Positions 13,201 through 23,142 of a DNA stretch of 64,000 nucleotides are shown here, in pieces. The position numbers were made by a program, and so were the translations under genes. A model generated the notes under the pieces. That model did not search any database and was not told the DNA's origin. It saw only the letters and a program-made list of their open reading frames with translations. Source of the DNA: Membranipora membranacea (lineage: Eukaryota > Bryozoa > Gymnolaemata > Cheilostomatida > Membraniporidae); assembly GCA_914767715.1 (NCBI GenBank), contig OU612067.1:28806162-28870161 (forward strand), in the 5' to 3' direction. The stretch's first letter is position 1. The number at the start of each line of letters is the position of its first letter.

Positions 13201-16200
13201 CTGCCTTAAGTTGCTTCTCACAGAGTTCATCACACGTTCTACAAAGCATGGAATTTGAGTCAATCATTTCGACATATGCCAGATCTTTATACATTATTAA
13301 TGTAAGTTGGCAGATGTGAGGCGTAACAAGAGACATATTGGACATGACATACAGATCGTTTGGAGCACAGTGGTTTCAAATTTTCGATGTGTTGACTGTT
13401 AATATGTGTGGAAGGGAGAATTCCCACTCTAAGTAAAAAGAAGCGCATCAAACATGGTATCTTAATGATCTTAAAAGATAAAAGTCAAGGATTGTAAGAG
13501 TGAAAATGCGAATATTATTATCAGTGAATAAATTGTCCGTTTTGTACTGAATGCAGGGAAAGGGTAGCAAAAAGGTACCTGGTTCTTTACAGCACGGCTC
13601 AGACTGGCGATACTCTCCTTCACAGTAAGGACAACTACCTAATACCATGTTTTGTGAGCAGGTTCTTGTTCTCTCTCTAAGAACAAAAGTCCCATTTGAG
13701 TTTCCTTGTGTTTTCGTAAGACACGGTGACCAGCTGCTCCACGAGCTCCAGTCATCTACAAATATGAGATGGAAATATGACACGGGAGTCCAAGTATCCA
13801 AGCATTTTTTTTTTATCACTTTATTGTCATCAACATTTGATACTGTCACATCATGTTTTCAGTTTAAGAATGTGAGCCGTCCATCAATACTGAGAGTTTC
13901 TATAGTTTTGAAAATCTGGTACTTATTTATTAAAAGTAAATACCTTCTATAAGCTTTAAAAACTCGCAAGCGGCAAAATTGTAGGACAAACAACTGTCGA
14001 TGTTTATGATGCCTTCTGTAACTGTTCGACATGCCCATATGAGTTCTGATGATCTGTTCTTGATGGCGATAGAATGGAGACCGGATTCATACACGTTACC
14101 TGCATCATCTATTATGTGTGTGCCATTATCTGTTTAGAAAGAAAGTAAATACTACGATGAGTAAAATAATGTTTTTTTTCGAAGAAAAAATTTAAGTGAT
14201 TTTAAATTATCATGTCAGCGGGCATACACAATCTAAAAGATTTATCAATTTTCATGCAGTAGCATCATTTTGCAGCAAATGAGTCAATTTATGGTCTTGA
14301 TGTAGCCAACAATGGACAGAAAATGATGCAACAAAGAGGCTATAATCACAGGAAGCATCATGTAAAAGCTGCGCATACCACCACGCCAAATGTCAATTCA
14401 ACACAAAGTAAACATATTATTCATTACGCTGTTAGTAATTTGCAATGGGTTTTAGTCAACAGTACAGATGACCGTGTATAAGTCTGCATGAAAGTTTTTG
14501 GACTGAAAGGACCATGGAACTGTATTTGGTGATATTTTCCTAGGTACGTTTAGTCATTATAATTTCATTATAGTATTGTAGTATCAATTAAATCTTGGCT
14601 GTAGCCTACGAAGAAAATATTTAGCAAAACCTAATCCTCACTTACACTTTCCAAAAATCCAGATGCCGTAGTGATCATCATCATTTGAACCGGGTTTGCG
14701 CTGCCTTAGGTGTTCCAACGTGAAACCCTTTACTACTTCAGCACTCGATAGTCTCCCACCTAGTATGTGTTTGCAAACATAATCGGCTTCTGGATGTGTG
14801 AACTTAGCTAGTGTTATACCATAGCAAATATCACTTTTGTCATCAAAACTCCAAACAACATCTGATACTTCAATGGACTGTGAATAACAAAACAGCACAA
14901 TCAACTCTCACTAATTTTATCACTATGTTCAGCCACTGTAACAGTAGAGACTTTGCTAATCTGCTTTTTGCAAAGTATTGAATTCAATTGCCATCGAAAT
15001 GCATTGCTAATTTAAAATCCTTAGGACTCATCAGACACAGTCATAACAATTCTAGGCACTCACAAAAACACATTTAGCTGGTAGAGTTTGATTTATATCT
15101 GGAATCCATTTTCCCCTTCTCCCACAGGTGAATGTGTGTATCTCCTGATGATTCTCCTCTGCTGCGATGCAGGATATCGCCACAATGTCTTCCGGAAGAT
15201 AGTTGGAGTCCTCCCGGAGATTGCTCTTGCTGGTCGACTCCAGAGAACCAAACAGTGGTAATGGAAATGGCGAGATACAATGAGGATCTGGGTGAAAGAA
15301 GACAAAAAATATATATTGTTCTAAAAATTGTTCATGACAAACTCTCTGATATTCTGATACTCTATAATCAAGCTTTAAGAATACAATAATTCAGCTATAT
15401 AATGACTCAAAAATACATATCCAAGCTACTAACTTGCGTTTTTTGAAAGCACCATAATAATAATTTGTGCACGATATTGATAATACATTGATTATTAACT
15501 CTACCGACTTTTATTTTGCTCTATGTTGTCAATGATACTGTGACCACCGGTCTGAACTTTAGATCCGAAATATCTTACTGTTCCTGTTTTTCTACCAATT
15601 TACAGTGGAACATGTCTCAGTCTTATAAACTATACAAATGAAAGTCATGTTCATGCTAACGAGTAATGAATAAAAAGCATTCGGATAAAAACAGCTTAAT
15701 TGATATATTTATTCTGAACATGATAAAACCAACTACTAATTTACAGTCTTAGTCTTATTAACTGTACAAAAAGTAAGTCATGTACACGCTAAAAAATATA
15801 TAAGCAAGGATAAAAAGAGCTTAATTGATGAATTTATCCTGAAAATGATGTAACTCTGAACAATTTACAAAGTGAGAAATAAGTTTACCTGAAGTCTCAG
15901 GACATTCATCAATGTGCCATTCTCCATCTTTGCACTTTCCCATCACTGTACTGCCGTCACTGTTACAGTTGAATTCTGTGAGCGCTAAACGAACATATGA
16001 CTGAAGCTTGTTACTTTCACGGCGAACCCATCATTTTACTAATGATTGGATTTTTTGAAAAAAAAGAGATAAACATTGATCTACTGCTACAATGGTATGA
16101 CGAAGTTTGATAGCAAGGTTTGATTAAAGTCAGTTCTCAACCACTTTGAGAGCAAGATAAAGAAGAGGTCACATATACTCCTGTCTCTTTATGTTCACTT

Positions 16201-19200
16201 ATTTCTCCCATGACCACCAAATAACAGCAAGAATTATGCTGTAAAGAGTTATGCCCACATTGATGTTGTCAAGACAACTCCTATAGGGCTGGCAATTTTA
16301 ATTACCAAATAAGGTTGTATCTCTACATACATCCAGTGTATTGTACATTCAATGTGTGTTTAATTACTGAATGTGAATCTCATGTTAGCTGTGGAGGGTG
16401 ACTTCTAATACCACAACCCTATCCAAAAGCTCTGATATTACTTGTATACAAATATAGATAAAGTATTTGACTCACAGTCTTCTATGATGGTGGTTCTGTC
16501 GTATGTGGGTCTCACTGATCGCGGGAGGTCAATAAAGTCACAACAGCCCATCTCTTGGAATGACTCCCTGAGAGGTTCTAATGTTTGCAACTGCAACATA
16601 ACTGACTTTGGAGGCGCATTTGCTGGATCTAAACAAACAAATGTGGGAAATGAGGTTTTTATTGGTGGCTCAAAGTGATCACAAGGTATGAGGTCATCAG
16701 ATGAGGACGCTGCTGAAAAGCATATCTGTGTAACTTGGGACATCAGATGATAACAATAAGATATTCTTCCTGGGCCCTGGGGGAGGAATACTATATGTGT
16801 TCATAATTATGAATGATGTTAGGTTGTGCAGAAATGCAGCAGATAAAATAGATAATGACACAAGGCCAACAGTGGCATCAGGCAGTACGTTATGCTACGA
16901 ACTGTTTAACGTAGAGACGACGTGATATTAGATAAACTATTGTTATGGCTGAGTTTGTTGAACAACTCAAAAACGAAATTAAGATCTTTTCATAAAAAGA
17001 GGTGTGACCTATGGAGCACAGGCTCCTCCCCTTCTATTCTCCCTGGTAGAATATAAATTATTATGGAATGTTAGTTTCTTATATCTCAAATTTGTCCATA
17101 CATCACGCCCCTGTCTAGTTTTCTTTGAAATACGGTGTCAGGTGATTTCCAAAAAATATGTGATGGGGTTTCATGGAACTCCAGCTTTGTGTCATAGCTG
17201 GGCTGTAAATACAAGATCCCTATAGGTTTCAAAATATTCTTTTTTTGGTGCAAATGGATAGAGATCTGACCCAATTAAGTAATTAATATGACTGATCGAT
17301 AATCCAATTATCAAGTTTTAGTACATTGAAAGTTTCTTATTGTAAGTGGGTATCAGTGTGTCAGGCCATGTAAAAAAGTGTTCAAATGCTTGCAATCGGT
17401 GGGATGTATTCTATTGTTCAGATGGTGGCCCGACATCACCAAGCGAGAAGTATAACCCAACTTCAGCCGTAGAGCAAGATAACATGCCACTTACATTCTC
17501 CATCTTCCCATACCATCATTCTACATCCGACCAATGCTCTAGAATCTGTTATTGTATCCCATCGGCGGCCATGACAATAATTAGGGTCTTCTGCGAAGGG
17601 GTCAACATACGGTTCTATATCAGTAGCTATAACCAGCCAGGATTGAAATATTATCATCACAATCAGACAGAACGCAATGACCAGATGTCTGCAACCGGTG
17701 ATAAACGGCTCAAATGAGGAAGATCTTGAGATCTTGTGATTATGTTATGACTGAGTCCATCTAACAATGTCACATAATCTGTTTCCTTAATGTTTTGGAG
17801 GGAAGATGGCTTGTCAACCTCAACATGGCAAGAAGAAAAAGTTTCACCATGTGTGATCTCTTTCAGTCCATGAAACAAAACTAATTTGGATTTAATTGCA
17901 AAGACTCACCCATTATTCCTATATCTGTCGGGTTAGTGGTAGCTGTCTCACATATGGTGTCAGCCTCAAACTCAACACTGTCTGTGCCGATCCATTGTTC
18001 ATTAGTGGAATCATAGTATACTGCAGAGGTAGTGGTCCAATCGAACATCCTTAAAAATGGTGAGAATTCCTCAATCTCATCATGAGTACTTGGCTAGAAA
18101 AAAAGAAGTAAAATTTTGTAGAATTTCAAAATGATTTTAAAATGTGTGAAAGTTGCATTGTGATGTGAATTATTCAAAATATCAAACAAACTGAAGATAA
18201 CACGCACTCAAAAACAGCACAGAAATTAAAAATTTTGGTTGTTTTACCTCTGGGGCAGTCAACCATGAGGGCGGCCCGCCCTGATCATCTGCAAGCAAAA
18301 TATGAAGTAAGTTGTGAGTGATTATCAAGGATTCAACTATGATACTGTCTGCTTGTCACAAATGCTCCTCTCTGCACTGTAACAGCGTGCATGATATAAC
18401 ACTCTAAAGTAAAGGGCGGCGCATGCAAGCAGCTATTTACTTTTATGACCATTAATTACCACAAACCTTTATATGCAGCAGTCCAGAAATGTGTCTGATT
18501 TTGCAGGTTGAGTAGCTTTAGGATATTTTGTACAGTTTTCATTTTCTCAGAAGACCTAGCAGTCAGCAAGTGGTAGTCATCACCCAGTGATTGACAGCTA
18601 TTGGTAGCCCTTGAGTGGCTCAGTGCATGGTGATAACTGATAGGGATCACTAGACAAGAGCAATCATGAAGACACCACACTGCAAATCAGACATATAGTT
18701 TTGTTAGCTGACCAATCCTTACAATCTGCGTTGCCGGTGATTTCAATATCACCATAAAAATATAGCAATATAGCAAAATAGAAATAAAATTTGAAAGCAT
18801 TTTAAAACCAAGAATCTCAAGGTTCTGAGAGCACAATCGGAGTTGTCCTGTCTCACATAGAGAAAGGATAACTCCCTCTCTTCAAAGTTCTGTTTCATAA
18901 CAACAGGGAGGGTGGGATACGAATGTCATGTCAGACTGAAAAATATCTTAACATTTTCAGTCCAGTACCCATGATTGAGAGCCAATACTGCGCTCTGATT
19001 GGTGAATTTTTATGAATGCAAGCTCCACCTCTCCCACCCTCCCTGATCACAATGGAGTAAAACCATTTAACTCCTATCCTCTGAACAACAAGAGCTGACT
19101 TACATAGGCAAGAATTTCCTCCTCTTAATGGAAAATGAAGTTGAATGGAAATTGGAAAAAGAAGTTGAGTTGTGTATAGGCTCTGTTGAGAGCTGGGCCT

Positions 19201-22200
19201 GAACCTGAATTATTGGATGATACAAGGACTATTCAAAAATCCAACACCCTCACTTTGCCGAGATAACAACATAAAACCTAACACAAAATTAAATACATGT
19301 TCTTGTGCAGTGTAGCAAAATAGTTGTTGCTGTTTGCGAAGAAACAGAAGATTGGGCTGCCCCTAAAGAGGGACGCAAGGTGCCCTAAATCCTCATACTG
19401 AGAATGTGATGCATCCTAGAAAACTAGAATGCATTCTAGAGGTGAGGCCATGGTGGACCTCCTAATCGTGGGTGTGCAGCGAGCTGCCAAAACTGAACTG
19501 GCACTAATCGGCCATTGGCAGTGACACTTTGATCTTAGCCAATAGGCCGAGAAGCGATATAGTCTTAGCCAATAGGCCGAGAAGCAAAATAGTTGTTTGA
19601 ATTGTCTTACCTGGTACACGATCTGGAATAGTACAATAACCTAAAGAGTATGACAAAGTTATGGTTATGTTATGTTATGGTTAAATAGTGTGATATCCGT
19701 CGGTAATACTTAGCTAAACGGAAACAACAAGCATACCGTTTAGAAACGTTTAGGTGCTTATCTTTATAAATGATGGTGATGTTAGTAATCGGAGAACAGT
19801 CTATAAAACAGTCTAATATCCATGACATAACATACAACATACCCACAAAGCAAGCCTGTGGTCGAGGACAATCAGAATTGTTTGTACATGAGATGAGACA
19901 TGAGTCAGGTCCCTCTATTGGTGGCTGACATTCCTCCCTCTGTGCGCACCATCCAAACCACTTCTTGCATCTGCAGTATTATTCAGTAGAGTAAAAAACA
20001 TCATCTGTTGGTAAGATTGCCAACAACGGTATATTAATGTGTTATTCCTCATTATGTCAATTAACTTGGATTGATTTCACACAATAGTATCTATGGCCAT
20101 TTATGTGGAGGACATTTAGAGATTTCATTGTGAAACAATGCAATGCACTACAAAAATCAGTAAATTGATCTATAGGGGAACTACGCTGTAAGTGGTGTAA
20201 CCAGGGAGTGTGGGTGTTCCACCCTCCCTGCTGTGACAAACTATGGATTTGTATGAATTTTAGGAGTTGTCTTAACATGTGTAAAGAGGAGACAATATGC
20301 ACTGCATGCTATTTCATGCGACATTACAATGATTTAATCAAGGAATACGCTTTGATCTAATGAAAAGCACCATTGAACTTCCTTGGGTTAAACAGAGACA
20401 CAGAACTCACTTGAACAGGCAGTGACGTAAGATTGGGTCACAAATTCCATGACTAGCAAGAGTACAATCACTGTACTGATCACAAAATTGTGGGCAGTCA
20501 GAATCTTGTGTACATTCTGTAAAGAAAGCGATCATTGTTGAATGGTATATTTGTTTTATCTACCAACTTAATTTTTCACGGTTGGTTTCTACCAATACCC
20601 ATACCAGTACCAGTCAAACAACTAACTGGAAACTTGTGTATTCAACATCAATCTCCCATGTAGGTTCTAGTGCATTCAAACAAAGGCATGAATATGCCTG
20701 TCATATTTGCCGTATCCTGGCAATGACCTTGTATTCAGTATCCCTACTCTGAGGTATGCAGCATTCTTATAAAGCCCTCAAAAGAACCTCACCTGTTAGT
20801 TGTACCAAGGAGTTTGATTATACACTGAATTCAAACATAACTTAGATAAAAGAGAATAGTCCTACTCACCCTCAAGATCTCTAGGCACATTGATTTTAAG
20901 CAGATGATGATGTTCTGTGGCTATGTACAATGTCTGTGTTGTCTGCCCCATGTATACTGCATTTACTTCACCAGCTTTACATTGGTCTATAGGTCCGAGA
21001 TTCTTGTTGTTGTAGCCGATACCTCGACAGAGAGAACTCACAAATCCATATTTTAAATCTATTAGGCGGATCGTTGTTTTCTTCTCAGGAACTAAGATCA
21101 GTTCATTGTAGTAATCTATAAAACTGGTCGGTAAAACTTGTGGGCTCGTTTCCAATTGTGCCAGAAGCGCTTGTCCATCAATCAGCTCTTGTGCATCATT
21201 TCCATGTGAACCCTTGAAGGCTATATGCTCTACCGAGCCAGTCATATTTATTGCCATTAATTGACCATGGGTTGTGAAGGTATAGAAAAGTTTTCGATCC
21301 GTTGCCAATAGCGAGGTTTTGACAATATCAAATGTACTAAGCAAGCTTGGCGAAATGACTATTTGTTTCTCAAAATCAATCGCATGAATATTGAAGTTGA
21401 AGTCTACCACATACAGAAGATTTTTGTCCGATAATGCACAGCTTTGAAGCTCTGGAAACATCACACTGGAGAAGTGGCTGCCTTGTCTACTCTGTACGGA
21501 TGAATCACTACAGTTTCCTGCTAATGTTGTTGTCCTCTGAGTTATTTTATTTACTTGGCGAAGACAGAACTTCTCCATAAACAGTATATCCATGGTATTT
21601 CTCTGGGCAAAACATCTTGGTTGTCTTAGTCTGCCTTCAGCAAATGATCCATCCCGGTGGCCTTGAATATTATAAGCTCCAGCTATGAAACTTAGATATC
21701 TTTGATATTTTATAACGATAGAGTTGCCGTATGTAAATATGAGTGATCCCGGATCGGTGATGTCAGACTTGATGACTCTGATCGGGAAGTTACCAGGTAG
21801 TGTTAGCTCAACATCCTCCAATGAACCTTCGAAGGAATACCTTGGGAAGAGAATGAAGCATGAGAAGATAAGAAGAACTCCATGTTGTGTACCTTGGAAA
21901 AAGATAGTGACATTGACATGCAGAAACACTGCTTACATTGACTTGGTGAACCAGTAGATGAATTATGTACATGTTGGTACATGTACAAAGTATAACTTCA
22001 CAGAATTGGACAAACAGTGACACAGGAACTTTGTGATATCAGCTACGGTTGTGAAGTTATTATTTGTTTAAAATTGATATCTGGGGTTTGGGTACCCGGT
22101 GAGCAATGTTTTTTTGTCAACAATATCTTAATTCTTACCTTCCGATAATATTTTTATGGATTTGCTGTATGCTTGAGATGCTAAGGAGCAACTGACATGA

Positions 22201-22487
22201 GACACACACCTGAAAAAGAGCATAGCACATACGTTCATTAGATTCAGTTTATTTGGTAATTTTGTCAGAGGAAAATTTCTCTGTGTTGACTGTTGTGTTG
22301 TGTTGTCCGTATTTGAGTGCCATTTTAAATCACAGCTATAAAAAAGGTACCTAAATTTTTAAAATCCTTCACTTTTCCTATCACATTGTTGCCAATAGAA
22401 AGATAGTCATATATACCGTCAGATCTACTAAAGCTCACCACCATCTCTTTGGTCTTGCTAGCATAGATCAATTGGTTTAAAAAGTAT
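6419..22487 (-). CDS. Gene A: giant multi-domain receptor-like protein (propeller, 2 CTLD, TSP1, 6 CCP, TM)
   Basis: Exons, right to left: 21892-20870, 20516-20411, 19970-19843, 19640-19611, 18679-18467, 18288-18248, 18093-17910, 17626-17495, 16712-16476, 15984-15889, 15287-15064, 14877-14646, 14129-13944, 13755-13579, 13238-13080, 12837-12619, 11943-11734, 11454-11257, 11112-10921, 10647-10571, 10347-10219, 9829-9724, 9539-9427, 8903-8734, 8464-8317, 7930-7782, 7598-7435, 7263-7055, 6760-6419. All 29 are open, GT-AG bounded and phase-matched, together 1,864 residues plus stop. Upstream, 22209-22136 and 22487-22351 look like further exons, but their phases do not join cleanly, so the N-terminus and signal peptide are unresolved. 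The modules imply a cell-surface protein anchored by one helix near the C-terminus. Ligand and pathway cannot be read from sequence. An inverted, broken copy lies at 26-39 kb. Confidence 0.85.
7435..9829 (-). other. Gene A exons 22-27: long juxtamembrane ectodomain
   Basis: Six exons encode about 280 residues between the last CCP module and the membrane. The first three are rich in Tyr, Thr and Val with beta-strand-like periodicity (SYTFTIYG, YKTVTYSVPEGYTYN) and could form a fibronectin-III-like fold. The last two hold eight or more cysteines (for example SDRYRLxx-free DDKPADQYCNGY and SPCSERIETCK) and look like a membrane-proximal disulphide knot. I recognise no named domain here. Confidence 0.6.
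9892..9925. repeat. Near-perfect 34-bp palindrome in a gene A intron
   Basis: TAGCCTGTC at the left and GACAGGCTA at the right flank TGACAAGCTTGTCA, giving a palindrome with one mismatch. It lies in the intron between exons 21 and 22 and has no counterpart in the right arm, where this piece is deleted. Confidence 0.7.
10219..13238 (-). other. Gene A exons 15-21: six sushi/CCP modules
   Basis: Exons 15 to 19 each encode one CCP module; the sixth is split between exons 20 and 21. CCP1 (13238-13080) takes its first Cys from the end of the TSP1 exon and ends EAPPSC. The others start with C-x-x-P or near-variants (SCDPG, SCGPAP, RCPEI, FCEDPG). They carry the internal YRC or FLC cysteine and a late W before the final Cys (GEWTYDG, GEWDSSPPDC). 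All but the intron inside CCP6 are phase 1, the usual setting for module shuffling in animals. CCP modules typically mediate protein-protein binding at the cell surface. Modules 4 to 6 are absent from the right-arm copy. Confidence 0.82.
12213..12560 (-). mobile_element. tRNA-derived SINE in gene A intron 16
   Basis: Read on the minus strand, the head at about 12558-12485 begins GGGCGGTTGCTTAGTTGGTA, a good tRNA box A. A degenerate box B (GGTCTGAATCGC) follows. The body continues to about 12213, and its AGGTGTGCTC block recurs at about 44.5 and 45.4 kb. A TA microsatellite borders it at 12576-12595. The right arm has no SINE at the equivalent intron, so it inserted here after the duplication. 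Target-site duplications were not resolved. Confidence 0.68.
13579..13755 (-). other. Gene A exon 14: thrombospondin type 1 module
   Basis: One phase-1 exon encodes DDWSSWSSWSPC, the classic TSP1 W-x-x-W start, then RERTRTC and paired cysteines (SCPYC and CC). Three Trp residues of the WSSWSSWS motif are present, as expected for the CWR layer and C-mannosylation. The copy in the right arm (34079-34257) is still intact. Confidence 0.92.
13944..14877 (-). other. Gene A exons 12-13: second C-type-lectin-like domain
   Basis: Exon 12 (14877-14646) encodes the first half, with ICYGITLAKFTHPEADYVC and a GGRLSSAEVV segment that fits the alpha-helical half of a CTLD, ending in GIWIFGK. Exon 13 (14129-13944) encodes the second half, ending NFAACEF, which matches the terminal C-x-C-E signature. 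I see no EPN, QPD or WND triad, so calcium-dependent sugar binding is not supported. A protein ligand is more likely. Confidence 0.7.
15064..16712 (-). other. Gene A exons 9-11: linker and sushi-like module
   Basis: Exon 9 (16712-16476) encodes a segment with a DHFEPP stretch and a GCCDF pair that I do not recognise. Exon 10 (15984-15889) encodes FNCNSDGSTVMGKCKDGEWH, the second half of a CCP-type module. Exon 11 (15287-15064) encodes a longer CCP-like module running from DPHC through ISC and FTCGRRGKW to AKC. Confidence 0.6.
17495..18679 (-). other. Gene A exons 5-8: first C-type-lectin-like domain
   Basis: Exon 5 (18679-18467) encodes SRATNSCQSLGDDYHLLTA followed by a helix and HFWTAAYKG, the familiar first half of a CTLD. 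Exon 6 is only 41 bp (18288-18248). Exons 7 and 8 add DWTTTSAVYYD, NEQWIG and ALVGCRMMVWEDGE, the late Cys and Trp of the fold. The normal closing Cys is not obvious after DGE, because the frame splices directly to exon 9. The domain is therefore atypical. Confidence 0.62.
19611..20516 (-). other. Gene A exons 2-4: Cys-rich EGF-like segment
   Basis: Three short exons encode 18 cysteines in about 90 residues, with spacings such as CTQDSDCPQFCDQYSDC and CKKWFGWCAQREEC. The first two resemble compact EGF-like or WAP-like disulphide modules but fit neither consensus exactly. The phases (1 to 2, 2 to 1, 1 to 1) are continuous with the flanking propeller and lectin exons. Confidence 0.6.
20870..22487 (-). 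other. Gene A 5' exons: beta-propeller (NHL-like) region
   Basis: A single 1,023-bp exon (21892-20870) encodes repeated blades. The NHL-type signature G-x-x-x-I-x-G-H-R-D-G-x-x-x-x-G-R-L-R-x-P is near residue 97, and other blades read LLYVVDFNFNIHAID and TLYIATEHHHLLKI. Upstream, 22487-22351 adds a blade-like piece (IYASKTKEMVVSFSR). 22209-22136 is an exon with good splice sites, but no frame joins it cleanly to the 22487-22351 piece. Two or more unmapped exons must carry the start codon. The open frame at 22952-22707 is a candidate, with low support. Confidence 0.68.
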
Positions 22488-23142
22488 CTACAGCATTAAA
22501 ATGAAAATTGGAATCCTCCTTCTAAAAATTAAGCGGACCTATTAGTGCCATATGGGATTGTCAAAAGCAGAATTCCTAATTTTGTCCATTTTGTTAGTAA
22601 ATACCATTATCGGATAGAACTTACATGTAATAGCGTATTCTTGTGTACCAGACTCATTATCCCATGGAGTTAAAGATGAACTAGCAGTATGTTTTATCAC
22701 AGCAGACTAATCCACAGTCACTAATCCTAACGTTCTGGTTGTTTGGATGTAATCACACAATGTAATACATAACTTGATGCTCCAGCAGCGTAATCCGTTA
22801 TGTGCGTAGTGATATGACACTGAAATCATTACATTGTCAGGATGTGTATCTATGATCGTAAGAGTCAATTTAGTTTGAGTATCACATATGTTTTTGTCCT
22901 TGATTCTAAAAAATGACCTTGGGATGTCACACATAATCTCTCCATATGGCACTCAAGCTACATGAATTAATTCAGACGCTATCAGAGATATACCTGCAAT
23001 CATGTATCAAGTGTTTTGTGATATAGACCTAGAGCATCTCAGCAGATTGTAATGTCAGGGTAAAATTTTTCCACACTTTTATATCTTGAATTCAACATTC
23101 ATACATTAATATATCCTGCTAACCGCAGGCGGCCATGAACAC

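Larger units (their letters stand above)
5950..23142 (-). repeat. Left arm of the large inverted duplication
   Basis: From about 5950 to 22013 this sequence matches the reverse complement of about 26236-39585, introns included. The two arms are interrupted by arm-specific insertions and deletions. A weaker inverted match (23033-23142 against 25776-25925) suggests the duplication originally reached further toward the centre. On that reading the right arm later lost about 0.7 kb, including the 5' exons. This arm carries the intact gene A. Confidence 0.88.

Noticed and set aside
17346-17717. Plus-strand open frame of 123 codons with several cysteines
   Set aside because: It lies antisense to gene A exon 8 and its intron. 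The minus strand has the splice sites and correct phase.
22626-22952. Minus-strand open stretches upstream of the propeller, with a good donor at 22624
   Set aside because: Their phases do not join to the next exon at 22487 without a stop, so they were not added to gene A.
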